Positions 1-7,118 of a stretch of DNA of 7,243 nt are shown here, in pieces (within the stretch, counting starts at the first letter, position 1; each line of letters starts with the position of its first letter). Source of the stretch: Gammaproteobacteria bacterium. Its GTDB lineage: Bacteria > Pseudomonadota > Gammaproteobacteria > Arenicellales > JAANXG01. The notes beneath the pieces are model-generated. The model made no database searches and had not been told where the DNA came from. It was given only the letters and a program-made list of their open reading frames with translations. The stretch covers positions 1 through 7,243 of the forward strand of contig JAANXG010000083.1 in assembly GCA_018263405.1 (NCBI GenBank). Reading direction: 5' to 3'. The position numbers were made by a program, and so were the translations under genes.

Positions 1-31
1 CTACGATCCCCTAAGTCCGACAGGCTCCTAG
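1..31 (-). repeat. Terminal part of a MITE-like palindromic repeat, copy A (cut by window start)
   Basis: These 31 bases are the exact reverse complement of 7115-7145, the outer end of copy C (31 of 31 by eye). They also closely match the right end of copy B (4747-4778): the outermost 22 bases differ at two positions. The element ends in CTAG at 28-31, as do the other ends except one mutated end of copy B. Only the terminus is visible and the rest lies left of the window. The minus-strand call rests on the exact match to the left end of copy C. Because the element is itself nearly palindromic, orientation is not certain. Confidence 0.85.
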
Positions 32-120
32 TACTGCGGTTTTGCTCCATCGGATCGTCCAAATCTAACCCAAATTCGGGCGCGAATTCTGTGAAGTTAT
101 TTTTGCGCGAGCCCTTAGGG

Positions 121-150
121 TTGCACCGTGGGCGGTGAAACCCGTACATT
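121..150 (+). promoter_or_regulatory. Weak candidate sigma70 promoter for panB
   Basis: TTGCAC (121-126) and TACATT (145-150) are separated by 18 bases and would start transcription near 157, shortly before panB. The -10 matches the consensus at 4 of 6 positions and the -35 at only 3 of 6, so this is the best guess in the 151-bp leader (32-182), not a firm call. I see no riboswitch or operator in the leader. The true promoter may lie further upstream if panB belongs to a longer operon. Confidence 0.2.
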
Positions 151-165
151 GAACCGTCGGTCAAC

Positions 166-170
166 AGAGG
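166..170 (+). promoter_or_regulatory. Possible panB ribosome binding site
   Basis: AGAGG lies 12 bases before the GTG at 183, longer than the ideal spacing. The frame upstream of 183 contains no ATG, GTG or TTG before an in-frame TGA at 150-152, which leaves GTG 183 as the first conventional start. Confidence 0.35.
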
Positions 171-182
171 CTGTGCACACCC

Positions 183-998
183 GTGAATTCCGAGCCGCAA
201 CGTAAACCGGTTTCCGTCAATACGCTCAAGCGCTTCAAGGACAAGCAGGAGAAGTTCGCGTGCCTGACGGCGTACGATTATTCTTCGGCGCACGTCGTGA
301 GCGCGCGGGGAGTCGACGTGATTCTGGTCGGCGATTCGCTGGGTATGGTCGTCCAGGGCCACGACAGTAGCCTGCCGGTGACCATTGACGATGTCGCGTA
401 CCACACCCGCTGCGTCAACCGGGGTAACCGGGGTGCGTTCGTGATCGCGGACCTGCCTTTCATGAGCTATTACTCCGAGCTTAAATCCCTGGAGAATGCC
501 GCGGTGCTGATGCGCGAGGGGGCGCAAATGGTGAAACTGGAGGGAGGTGCGTGGCTGGCGGACTCGACCCGTTTGCTGGTTCGCCACGGTATCCCGGTCT
601 GCGCCCACATGGGCCTGACCCCCCAGTCGATCAACCACCTGGGCGGTTACCGGGTGCAGGGCCGTGACCCTCAAAAAGCCCAGGAAATGATCGACGAAGC
701 GGTGATCCTGCAGGATGCCGGTGCCGACCTGATACTGCTCGAGTGCGTGCCGCTTGCGCTGGGACGGAAGATCACCGAACGTCTGGTTGTGCCCGTGATC
801 GGCATCGGCGCCGGTCCGCATACCGACGGGCAAATCATGGTCCTGCACGATATGCTCGGCCTGTTTCCGGGACGCCCGGCGAAATTCGTCAAGAACTTCC
901 TACAGGGACAATCCAACGGTGTTCAGGGAGCGGTCGCGGATTACGTGGAAGCGGTCAAGGCCGGCGCCTTTCCGGCGCCGGAGCATTGCTATGAATAA
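183..998 (+). CDS. panB: 3-methyl-2-oxobutanoate hydroxymethyltransferase (ketopantoate hydroxymethyltransferase)
   Basis: Cytoplasmic enzyme that transfers a hydroxymethyl group from 5,10-methylene-tetrahydrofolate to alpha-ketoisovalerate, giving ketopantoate, the first committed step of pantothenate and CoA synthesis. The 271-residue protein is full length (E. coli PanB is 264) and forms one TIM-barrel domain. Visible signatures are VGDSLGM (Asp51) and ADLPFM (Asp90), with Glu120 in KLEGG; these match the Mg-binding residues Asp45, Asp84 and Glu114 of E. coli at a constant offset of six. Lys118, His142 in AHMGLTPQS, and the catalytic base Glu187 in LLECVP are also kept. Translation starts at GTG 183, with a short extra N-terminus before the conserved TLKRFKDKQEKFACLTAYDYS region. 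panC, the usual partner, is not downstream: the next gene, gltA, is convergent with only 13 bp between stops. A repeat copy ends about 150 bp upstream. Confidence 0.97.
   Translation: MNSEPQRKPVSVNTLKRFKDKQEKFACLTAYDYSSAHVVSARGVDVILVGDSLGMVVQGHDSSLPVTIDDVAYHTRCVNRGNRGAFVIADLPFMSYYSELKSLENAAVLMREGAQMVKLEGGAWLADSTRLLVRHGIPVCAHMGLTPQSINHLGGYRVQGRDPQKAQEMIDEAVILQDAGADLILLECVPLALGRKITERLVVPVIGIGAGPHTDGQIMVLHDMLGLFPGRPAKFVKNFLQGQSNGVQGAVADYVEAVKAGAFPAPEHCYE
961..981. other. Perfect GC-rich inverted repeat in the last codons of panB
   Basis: CCGGCGCC (961-968) and GGCGCCGG (974-981) form an 8-bp perfect stem with a 5-base loop (TTTCC). It lies within panB codons for roughly residues 260-267, just before the convergent gltA end. 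No T-run follows on either strand, so it does not qualify as an intrinsic terminator. It may still slow convergent transcription or protect the 3' end, or it may be a by-product of Ala/Gly/Pro codons. Confidence 0.4.
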
Positions 999-1011
999 AG
1001 GTCGGGCGACG

Positions 1012-2382
1012 TCAATTCTCATGACCTCCCCATAACCATGACCAACCCCGGCTTTGCTTGTGCTCGCGGACATCGACCGTGGTGAACGTTCGTTCAGTTT
1101 GGCCAATGTATAATTGTCGCGGACGGCCGATTGACACGGAACCTTCTTCCATCATTTCCTTCCAATGGGCAACCCATCCGACGGTGCGAGCGATGGCAAA
1201 AATTACCGTGAACATATGCGTTGGTATGCCCATGGCTTTGAGAATAATGCCCGAGTAAAAGTCCACGTTGGGATATAGTTTGCGCTCCACAAAGTACTCG
1301 TCCTCCAATGCGATTCGTTCCAGTTCCATGGCGACCTCCAGCAGCGGATCGTCGATGTTCAGTTTCTCCAGCACCTCGTGGGCGGTTTTTTTCATCACCT
1401 TCGCGCGCGGATCGAAGTTTTTATAAACGCGATGCCCGAATCCCATTAAACGGTAGTTGTCGTCCGGGTCCTTGGCACGAGCCACGAACTCCGGTATCTG
1501 ATCCTTGTCGCCGATTTCTGTCAGCATTTTCAGCACCGCTTCGTTCGCCCCCCCGTGGGCCGGCCCCCACAACGACGCGATCCCGGCGGCGATGCAGGCA
1601 AATGGATTGGCCCCGGACGAGCCCGCCAGCCTCACCGTCGAGGTTGAGGCGTTCTGCTCGTGATCGGCGTGCAGTATCAATATACGGTCCATGGCCCGGA
1701 TCAACACCTGGTCGGGCTCGTATTCGTCCGCCGGAACCTTGAACATCATTTTCAGCAAGTTCTCGGCATAACTTGCCTTATTGTAGGGGTAAGTAAACGG
1801 CTGGCCGAGGGAAAACTTGTAGGCGTATGCCCCGATCGTCGGCATCTTGGCGATAAGACGATGGGAGGCCGTCATGCGCTGCAACGGATCGCCGATATCC
1901 GTGCTGTCGTGATAAAAAGCCGACAATGCACCCACGATGCCCACCATGATAGCCATGGGGTGAGCATCGCGGCGGAACCCGCGGAAAAAAAAGATGAGTT
2001 GCTCGTTGAGCATCGTGTGGTGTGTGATGTCTCGGTCAAACTCTTCCTTCTCCTCCGGCGAGGGGAGTTCACCGTGCAGCAGCAGGTAGCATACATCCAG
2101 GAAATCGCTATGTTCCGCCAGGTCCTCTATGGAGTAACCCCGGTGGCGTAGGATTCCATTGGTGCCGTCAATATAAGTAATCTCCGACGAGCAGGCCGCC
2201 GTGGATTTGTAACCGGGGTCATACGTAAATACGTCTGCCTCGGCATGGAGGCTGCGGACGTCAATGACACGCGGGCCTTCGGTGCCCTCGAGAACCGGTA
2301 ATTCATACGACCTTTCATTTAGGTTGTCGTGCAGCGTGAAATAATGTTGCCGTGACTCTTTCTTGTCGTTCGAATCATTCAT
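1012..2382 (-). CDS. gltA: Citrate synthase, type II (hexameric)
   Basis: Condenses acetyl-CoA with oxaloacetate to citrate, the entry step of the TCA cycle, in the cytoplasm. The 456-residue protein aligns along its length with E. coli GltA (427 aa) at a steady offset of 12. Catalytic residues are intact: His276 (GPAHGGANEA), His317 (MGFGHRVYKN) and Asp374 (NVDFYSG), equivalent to His264, His305 and Asp362. In the NADH allosteric site, Tyr157, Arg175 and Lys179 are kept, but the positions of E. coli Arg109 and Cys206 are His121 and Ala218, so NADH control may differ. The C-terminus runs about 16 residues past the E. coli end, with a Trp/Gly-rich tail (SRGWSWLWGGHEN). The ATG at 2382 is preceded by a good Shine-Dalgarno. 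It is probably monocistronic: an OLD-family gene lies 231 bp upstream on the same strand and panB converges downstream. Confidence 0.98.
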   Translation of the reverse strand: MNDSNDKKESRQHYFTLHDNLNERSYELPVLEGTEGPRVIDVRSLHAEADVFTYDPGYKSTAACSSEITYIDGTNGILRHRGYSIEDLAEHSDFLDVCYLLLHGELPSPEEKEEFDRDITHHTMLNEQLIFFFRGFRRDAHPMAIMVGIVGALSAFYHDSTDIGDPLQRMTASHRLIAKMPTIGAYAYKFSLGQPFTYPYNKASYAENLLKMMFKVPADEYEPDQVLIRAMDRILILHADHEQNASTSTVRLAGSSGANPFACIAAGIASLWGPAHGGANEAVLKMLTEIGDKDQIPEFVARAKDPDDNYRLMGFGHRVYKNFDPRAKVMKKTAHEVLEKLNIDDPLLEVAMELERIALEDEYFVERKLYPNVDFYSGIILKAMGIPTHMFTVIFAIARTVGWVAHWKEMMEEGSVSIGRPRQLYIGQTERTFTTVDVREHKQSRGWSWLWGGHEN

Positions 2383-2389
2383 CGAAATG

Positions 2390-2395
2390 CCTCTT
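2390..2395 (-). promoter_or_regulatory. gltA Shine-Dalgarno
   Basis: On the minus strand AAGAGG sits 7 bases before the ATG at 2382. This is the clearest ribosome binding site in the window and supports the chosen gltA start. In the remaining spacer up to 2613 I found no convincing -35/-10 pair and no strong terminator for the upstream gene. Confidence 0.7.
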
Positions 2396-2613
2396 CGTCA
2401 ATGTGGACGTATCTTTGATTTGGACTATGCCGTAATGCCATACCCGCCCGGGATAAAGACGCGAAGTGGCGCAACATGGATTGCAACGAAAATCGCCTGG
2501 ATAGTTTGGAGCTTTCCGCTCCTGGTAAAGGACTGGGCCATTCACTGCGGATCGCGCCTTCCACTGGCGGCTCAGGCACGCTCTGAATGTTGCAATATCA
2601 GTGACGGGGTACA

Positions 2614-4593
2614 CTAGTCCGATGTGCCGGGCTCCGGTTCCTTCAGCCAGTCGAATATTGCAATGAATCGGTTCTGTGTGGCTTTTGTGAGTTCGGGACG
2701 CAGTTTTTCGATATTATCGGCAAACAATCTTGCCGGGCGGCGATGGTTGAAACGCATGTCCTCCGTGAAAACCTCCCCGTTGAGGTAATCGGTTATGCGA
2801 TCCCTTAATCTGAGGCTGTCGCTGCGAAGGTTCGTTACCCGAATAGGTTGTTCGAGAAAATTGCGATAAGCGGCATTGACGAGGTTGATATAAAAAACGA
2901 TGTCGAACAGATCCTCAATGCACGCTTCCCGGGTCTGGGAAAATGCAGTCAACGCTTTTATCTGGTTTTCGGGCAATAACTGTCTCGCCCGGAAGGTATT
3001 GAATACCTCCCTGTCCGCAACTCCTATGCCGGTTAACACCGCCGTGACGCAGGATTTGTCTCTGTCGTTTGTCTGTGCCAACAAGCTCGGTATATTTTCA
3101 ACGCCACTTACAGGAACGATGGTCCACTCATCCAAGCCCGTGTAACCATAGGTTGACAGCGCGCGGGACATTGCCCGCAAATACAAACAATCGGTGACGT
3201 CTTCGACGAATAACTGCTTGTTGACTCTTCGATAATTCGCGGACTGGGTCCCCCGTTCGATTAGATCCATGGGCATCGTACTTTCATGGGAAACCTGCGT
3301 GGGATCTTCGCTTACTTTGGTTCCCGGCAGTTCGTTGTCGCGTGCCTTTGCTCCGCTATTGGATGTGTCTTCCACGTATCGAATTCGTTGTGGCTTGTCT
3401 GGATCCACCATAAACGGTGAGTGCGTCGTATAAATTAGCTGATGGCTGGGGCTCAGCATTTCTTCGAAGAACCGGAGTAAATCCGCCTGCGCCTGCGGAT
3501 GCAAAGACAGCCCCGCCTCGTCGAGCAGAAGAATTAAAGGCATTTCGCTCTCTGTCAGCTGCGAGTACCAGGCCAGGAAAGAGAAAAACCAAACGAACCC
3601 GCGTGACCTTGCACTGAGAAGTGTCGAATGGGAGCGAACCGGGTCAAATACGCTGGTCCAGATATACGTGCCACCCGCCTCGCTGGTCGGGTCATCCGGA
3701 TTAGAAGGCCTAACGTCGAATTTGACCTTAAGGTCTGGATTCTGCGACCAGTACTTGAACATCTGGGAGCTGATGATATTTCCAGCACCTTCCAGTTTGT
3801 TGATTAAAAGCTGCGTGCGGCCGGGATTGAGCAGTTGTTCGACGTCCAGGCGAGCTAATTTCATCAGTCCAAGCATGGCGTAATCGGATGCCCTTAGCGC
3901 GTCTGCGTCCAGGCGTTCTTTTAGATCTTGGAGATCTTCTTGTCCGCGTAGCTGATAGTAGTCATTGAAATATACGAACTTCGGCAACTTAGGTCTTAAA
4001 TAATTTAGGTAAATATGTCTGTCCAGGCCCTGCTGTTGAACAGCCCGAAGATTTTCCGTGAGTTCCCGTATGGATGGGTTCCCAGCTGCGTTCTGCTCGA
4101 GGTAATCTGCTAGTTCGCCAAAATTAAAGCACTCATAAACACCCTCGCTGATTTCGGTCGGAAGTTCGAGATTTCTGACATAATACTTATAGGCTGCCTC
4201 AGTATCGATATCCAGGAAAAAACTGCGGACATTGTCATATCCTTTGGAGACGGTGAGTACGGTGCTATTGAGTGTTTCACTTCCGAAGTCCCGGGCAATG
4301 GCACTGGTTTCGTCCTCTTCGAGTTCAAATTCCGCGCGACTTACGAGCGCGGGTTCCCGTTCGCCTCGCGATGTTTCGTACTCGTAGTGTTCGACTTCGG
4401 ATCTCGGAAAATCGTCAACGACATCGTAGGCGGAATCGGCGTCAATTATGGGATTGAGTTTATATAGCGCCTTCAACAAGGCCGTTTTCCCCGCTTCGTT
4501 CTTTCCAAGCAGGCAGGTTAAATCACCGACTCGAATCGGATTCGAGGCTCGTACACACTGAAAATCCGTAATTTCAAACCTGATTAGCTTCAT
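2614..4593 (-). CDS. OLD-family AAA/ABC-type ATPase with degenerate TOPRIM-like C-terminal domain
   Basis: Intracellular ATPase of the OLD (overcoming lysogenization defect) superfamily, whose members pair an ABC-like ATPase with a TOPRIM nuclease and often act in phage defence or DNA processing. The role of this one is not known. In the 659 residues, Walker A is GKNEAGKT (30-37), the signature-like segment is SARSRGFVWFFSF (327-339), Walker B is LILLLDEAG (353-361, Asp358/Glu359) followed by LSLHP, and the switch His391 is in IYTTHSPF. A TOPRIM-like part begins at LFVEDVTD (461-468, Glu464 and Asp468). The second acidic motif, expected near 519-524 as LLDxD, reads VLTGIG instead. A later acidic pair is kept in ACIEDLFD (Glu560/Asp561). 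No GajB/UvrD-type helicase or reverse transcriptase adjoins, so it is a solo gene. No clear Shine-Dalgarno precedes the ATG, and repeat copy B ends 22 bp upstream. By eye its base composition is more AT-rich than panB, which hints at horizontal origin. Confidence 0.88.
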   Translation of the reverse strand: MKLIRFEITDFQCVRASNPIRVGDLTCLLGKNEAGKTALLKALYKLNPIIDADSAYDVVDDFPRSEVEHYEYETSRGEREPALVSRAEFELEEDETSAIARDFGSETLNSTVLTVSKGYDNVRSFFLDIDTEAAYKYYVRNLELPTEISEGVYECFNFGELADYLEQNAAGNPSIRELTENLRAVQQQGLDRHIYLNYLRPKLPKFVYFNDYYQLRGQEDLQDLKERLDADALRASDYAMLGLMKLARLDVEQLLNPGRTQLLINKLEGAGNIISSQMFKYWSQNPDLKVKFDVRPSNPDDPTSEAGGTYIWTSVFDPVRSHSTLLSARSRGFVWFFSFLAWYSQLTESEMPLILLLDEAGLSLHPQAQADLLRFFEEMLSPSHQLIYTTHSPFMVDPDKPQRIRYVEDTSNSGAKARDNELPGTKVSEDPTQVSHESTMPMDLIERGTQSANYRRVNKQLFVEDVTDCLYLRAMSRALSTYGYTGLDEWTIVPVSGVENIPSLLAQTNDRDKSCVTAVLTGIGVADREVFNTFRARQLLPENQIKALTAFSQTREACIEDLFDIVFYINLVNAAYRNFLEQPIRVTNLRSDSLRLRDRITDYLNGEVFTEDMRFNHRRPARLFADNIEKLRPELTKATQNRFIAIFDWLKEPEPGTSD

Positions 4594-4615
4594 GACAGCC
4601 GTACTTATCGTTGAA

Positions 4616-4778
4616 CTCGGAGCCCACTGAGGGAATCGTAGCGATGCGAGTGGGAAATCGAGGTCATTTTTTTGATCGTTTTAGGCAAATAGTGGGTCTA
4701 TATAACGAAAATGATCGGGAAGATAGACCAATTTCCCGCCGCTGCGGTAGATTCTTCCTAAATCCGACAGGCTACTAG
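4616..4778 (+). repeat. MITE-like palindromic repeat, copy B (full length, diverged)
   Basis: A 163-bp non-coding element matching copy C over its visible part, roughly three quarters identical by eye between 4634-4740 and 7138-7243 with one single-base indel. Its right end (4747-4778, ending CTAG) is an inverted copy of the left end of copy C. Its own left end is degraded: CTAG has become CTCG (4616-4619) and about 4 bases inside the terminal repeat are missing. Arms such as GTGGGAAATCGAGGTC and ATAGACCAATTTCCC pair imperfectly around a centre near 4695, so the element can fold as one long hairpin. No transposase is encoded, as expected of a non-autonomous element. It lies between the start of the OLD-family gene and the end of the ankyrin gene and could influence expression of the former. 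Confidence 0.8.
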
Positions 4779-4987
4779 GCCGGAGATTTACAAGTCTAAT
4801 GGCCTGTGCTCATTACGTCGAGTATACCCTGAGTTAGTATTAAGGGCAGTCGCATATCCTGATCTGTGTATAAGCGGAATCCAAAGGGCTCGATATCTAC
4901 CTCGATGCCCGACTACCTTGGCCGAATAATTCTCGGCAGTGTGTTAAACCGGTTTCCGGCGGGTATCGAGTCGACATTGCCGATAGG
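4779..4987. other. Intergenic stretch without a recognisable gene
   Basis: About 209 bp between repeat copy B and the stop of the ankyrin gene; with copy B it makes a 394-bp gap without a coding gene. I see no tRNA, no plausible small ORF and no conserved RNA motif. Minor structures are a bulged hairpin at 4886-4910 (listed separately), a 5-bp stem GCCGA/TCGGC at 4921-4937, and a 10-base palindrome AAACCGGTTT near 4946-4955. It may carry the 3' untranslated region of the bepA-ankyrin transcript. Confidence 0.5.
4886..4910 (-). terminator. Weak candidate terminator for the bepA-ankyrin unit
   Basis: On the minus strand GGGC and TCGA (4910-4902, with one bulged base at 4906) pair with TCGA and GCCC (4893-4886) around an 8-base loop. 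Three T residues follow, then GG. It lies 78-102 bp downstream of the ankyrin stop. The T-tract is short, so intrinsic termination here is only a possibility. Confidence 0.25.
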
Positions 4988-5713
4988 TTAGTCGATGAGT
5001 AGGCGGGCTACATCGGGGTATCCGGACAAACGCGCGGCTTTTTCCGGAGTGACGCCATCCTTATTTCTTACATCAACGTTCGCTCCGCGCGAGACCAGTT
5101 CGGTCACGACCTCGTATTGCCCTTTACCGGCGGCACTGAACAGCGGCGTTCGATGGCTGATAGTCAAAGGATTAAGATGTGCCCCGGCATCGAGGAGCAA
5201 CACGACGCTGCGCAAGTCACCTTGTTTGGCGGCGTAATGCAGAGCTGTCATACGATATTTATCATACAAGTCGAAGCGAGCGCCTTCGGTAACCAGAAAT
5301 CGCACCACCGGAAAGTGCCTGTTGGCGGCGGCTGCAACCAGTGGTGGTGTACGGTCGGATCTCCGTGAATCGATGTTGGCGCCGGCTAGAACCAGCGTTT
5401 CGACGATGTCGATGTGTCCGTAGGCGCTCGCTTCGGTTAAAGCGGTACGTTGCTTGTTTCCACTGCTATTTGGATCCGCACCTGACTGAAGCAAACGCCG
5501 GACTTCGTCAAGTTCCCCCTTGCGCGCGGCCTTGATGAGCGCATCATCGGGATTGGCCTGTGCACGGAGCGGGTTATCCGAATAGCCGGCCGATACTATG
5601 AAGACGGCAATTATAAGAACGGGAAGCCGAACGGTTTGCCAAGCAAAGGCTACAAAATGTACGCGACTGGCTTTTCGTTTAGTTTTAGTTTCTCCTGTTT
5701 GGCTGCTCATCAT
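4988..5713 (-). CDS. Exported ankyrin-repeat protein
   Basis: A 241-residue protein (from ATG 5713) made almost wholly of ankyrin repeats, helix-turn-helix modules that bind other proteins; the partner is unknown. The N-terminus has a basic stretch (KTKRKASR, about 10-17) and a hydrophobic segment (LPVLIIAVFIVSAG, about 30-43). A possible signal peptidase I site, AQA before Asn-Pro, follows near 51-53, so the protein is probably periplasmic, or anchored in the inner membrane if uncleaved. About five full repeats and a final half repeat follow (about 55-87, 88-120, 121-153, 154-186, 187-219, 220-241), with typical TPL/TALHYAA, GHxxVVxxLL and GAxxN consensus elements. The start lies inside the 3' end of bepA, which suggests translational coupling. 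GTG 5728 or ATG 5710 are alternatives; ATG 5713 was preferred because GGAAA lies just before it. It is not a recognised named gene. Confidence 0.85.
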   Translation of the reverse strand: MMSSQTGETKTKRKASRVHFVAFAWQTVRLPVLIIAVFIVSAGYSDNPLRAQANPDDALIKAARKGELDEVRRLLQSGADPNSSGNKQRTALTEASAYGHIDIVETLVLAGANIDSRRSDRTPPLVAAAANRHFPVVRFLVTEGARFDLYDKYRMTALHYAAKQGDLRSVVLLLDAGAHLNPLTISHRTPLFSAAGKGQYEVVTELVSRGANVDVRNKDGVTPEKAARLSGYPDVARLLID

Positions 5714-7118
5714 AAATTTCCATTTCACGCTGTATGTCTTTTATTCGTGCTTCGACGCTCGCCCGTGCATAGTCGCTGTCGCCGATATATTTCTCGGCCA
5801 GTTTCAGCTGCCGATAGGCTTCGGCCAGGTTGGCCCGCAGGTAGTAGTACTCTGCCAGGTTCTGGTGGGCTACAAGCGAATGCCCCATTTCGCCCTCGGC
5901 ACGCGCCAGCAGGGAATAAATCCGTGGATCGTCATTGAGTTTGAGAAGAAACTCTTTCAGGATCCGCTTCGCGTCGGCAAACCGCTTGGTTTGTATCAAT
6001 GCCGAGGAGTAGTAAAGGCCCAGGGGGAGATCATCCGGCCAGCGCCGGCGAACGCGTTCAAAATAGGCCAGCGCGCGTTCGTATTCGCCGGCCTCCATCA
6101 ATATGTACGCACGCGCCGATTGATACCGTAGTGAATCCGGATACTTTTCGATCAATCGATCGAGTGTCTGTAGCGCGGCGCCGTACCGGCCGGCCCTGGA
6201 AAGCGCCAATGCGTAGCCATGGCGTTCGGCGGCCTGGTCCTGGAATTCGCCAGACTCGAGATTCGAGGCGAACTGCGCCGCTGTCGCCTCGGGATCATCG
6301 GAAAAGACCGCTATCATCTTGGCACGAACATGATAAAAATCCGATTGCGGCGGGCTGCCGGAACTCGGGTAGTGTTCCGCGCGCACCCGGCTATCCGCGA
6401 TCCGGTCGGTGGTTACCGGATGGGTTCGGAGAAACTCGGGCACGCCGGTGTCGTAGACACGCGCCCACCGCTGCAGCCGCTCGAAAAATGCCGGCATCTC
6501 TGTCGGATCGTATCCCACCCGCGACAGTGTTTGAATGCCGATTGCGTCGGCTTCTCTTTCAAAACCACGGCTGTATTCCAATTGATTTTCAATGGCATTG
6601 GCGTTGGCGGCCACAAGCGCAGCCCCGCCGGCCTGTCCTCCGAGCAATATCGCCGCGGCAAGCGCCCCAAGCATGGGCAGCCTTTGGTCTTGTGACTGTT
6701 CAAGCATTCGCGACAAGTGGTGTTGGGTGACGTGGGCAACCTCGTGGGCCAGCACGGAAGCGAGCTCCGACTCTGTCTCCGTAGCCATGACGAGTCCGGT
6801 ATTCACGGCTATATGTCCACCCGGCACCGCGAACGCGTTGAGCGCGTTGTTGCGGATCAAGTAAAACTCAAAGTCTTTGTTTGGCTCGTCGCTACCGCTT
6901 GCGAGGCGGTTACCCAGATCGGTGATATACTGCGTCAATTCCGGGTCGCCGACAAAATCCATGGATTGGCGGGCATTTCGGATAAATTGGCGCCCAATCC
7001 TTTTCTCGTCCATTTCCGACAGCTGCGAATTACTTCGACCGAGGTTTGGGAGATTGTCCTGGGCAAGGGCTGTTGTTCCGGACGCGGCGGCCAGACAACC
7101 CGCCAGAATAGCGCCTAG
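5685..7118 (-). CDS. bepA: BepA/YfgC-like periplasmic M48 metalloprotease with TPR domain; native start replaced by repeat copy C
   Basis: Zinc metalloprotease/chaperone of the periplasm; the E. coli homologue supports LptD and outer-membrane protein assembly through the BAM complex and degrades stalled substrates. Numbering from the ATG at 7013: the zinc motif is HEVAH (90-94), the third ligand is Glu154 in READAIG, and His198 in LRTHPVT corresponds to the switch histidine of E. coli BepA. A small-residue-rich hydrophobic loop lies at 112-140, and about four TPR units span 260-410. The ATG at 7013 is internal. The frame upstream encodes QDNLPNLG, which matches the mature N-terminus of the family, and before it a hydrophobic signal core (LLGAILAGCLAAASGTTALA, cleavage after ALA). 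No ATG, GTG or TTG exists in this frame between 7013 and the window end; the frame runs open into repeat copy C. The 5' limit given is the repeat boundary, not a start codon. The 3' end overlaps the ankyrin gene. Confidence 0.9.
   Translation of the reverse strand, partial: LGAILAGCLAAASGTTALAQDNLPNLGRSNSQLSEMDEKRIGRQFIRNARQSMDFVGDPELTQYITDLGNRLASGSDEPNKDFEFYLIRNNALNAFAVPGGHIAVNTGLVMATETESELASVLAHEVAHVTQHHLSRMLEQSQDQRLPMLGALAAAILLGGQAGGAALVAANANAIENQLEYSRGFEREADAIGIQTLSRVGYDPTEMPAFFERLQRWARVYDTGVPEFLRTHPVTTDRIADSRVRAEHYPSSGSPPQSDFYHVRAKMIAVFSDDPEATAAQFASNLESGEFQDQAAERHGYALALSRAGRYGAALQTLDRLIEKYPDSLRYQSARAYILMEAGEYERALAYFERVRRRWPDDLPLGLYYSSALIQTKRFADAKRILKEFLLKLNDDPRIYSLLARAEGEMGHSLVAHQNLAEYYYLRANLAEAYRQLKLAEKYIGDSDYARASVEARIKDIQREMEIYDEQPNRRN

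Noticed and set aside
996..1020. Bidirectional terminator between panB and gltA
   Set aside because: The 13-bp gap has only a 4-bp stem with a 2-base loop (GTCGCCCGAC on the minus strand) and no T-run, which is not stable enough.
1660..2151. 163-codon plus-strand ORF
   Set aside because: It is the antisense of the highly conserved gltA coding sequence and shows no independent domain.
2375..2614. 79-codon minus-strand ORF filling the gltA upstream spacer
   Set aside because: It starts right at the end of the OLD-family gene and ends inside gltA, has no recognisable domain, and a Cys/Arg/Pro-rich composition typical of chance frames. The overlapping 66- and 84-codon frames look no better.
2614..4593. 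Gabija (GajAB) defence system
   Set aside because: The gene resembles the GajA superfamily in layout, but no UvrD-like helicase is adjacent: the neighbours are gltA and a repeat.
5598..6131. 177-codon plus-strand ORF
   Set aside because: It lies opposite bepA and the ankyrin gene, both strongly supported by motifs; it is a frame shadow. The same holds for plus-strand frames at 5999-6730 and 6219-6695.
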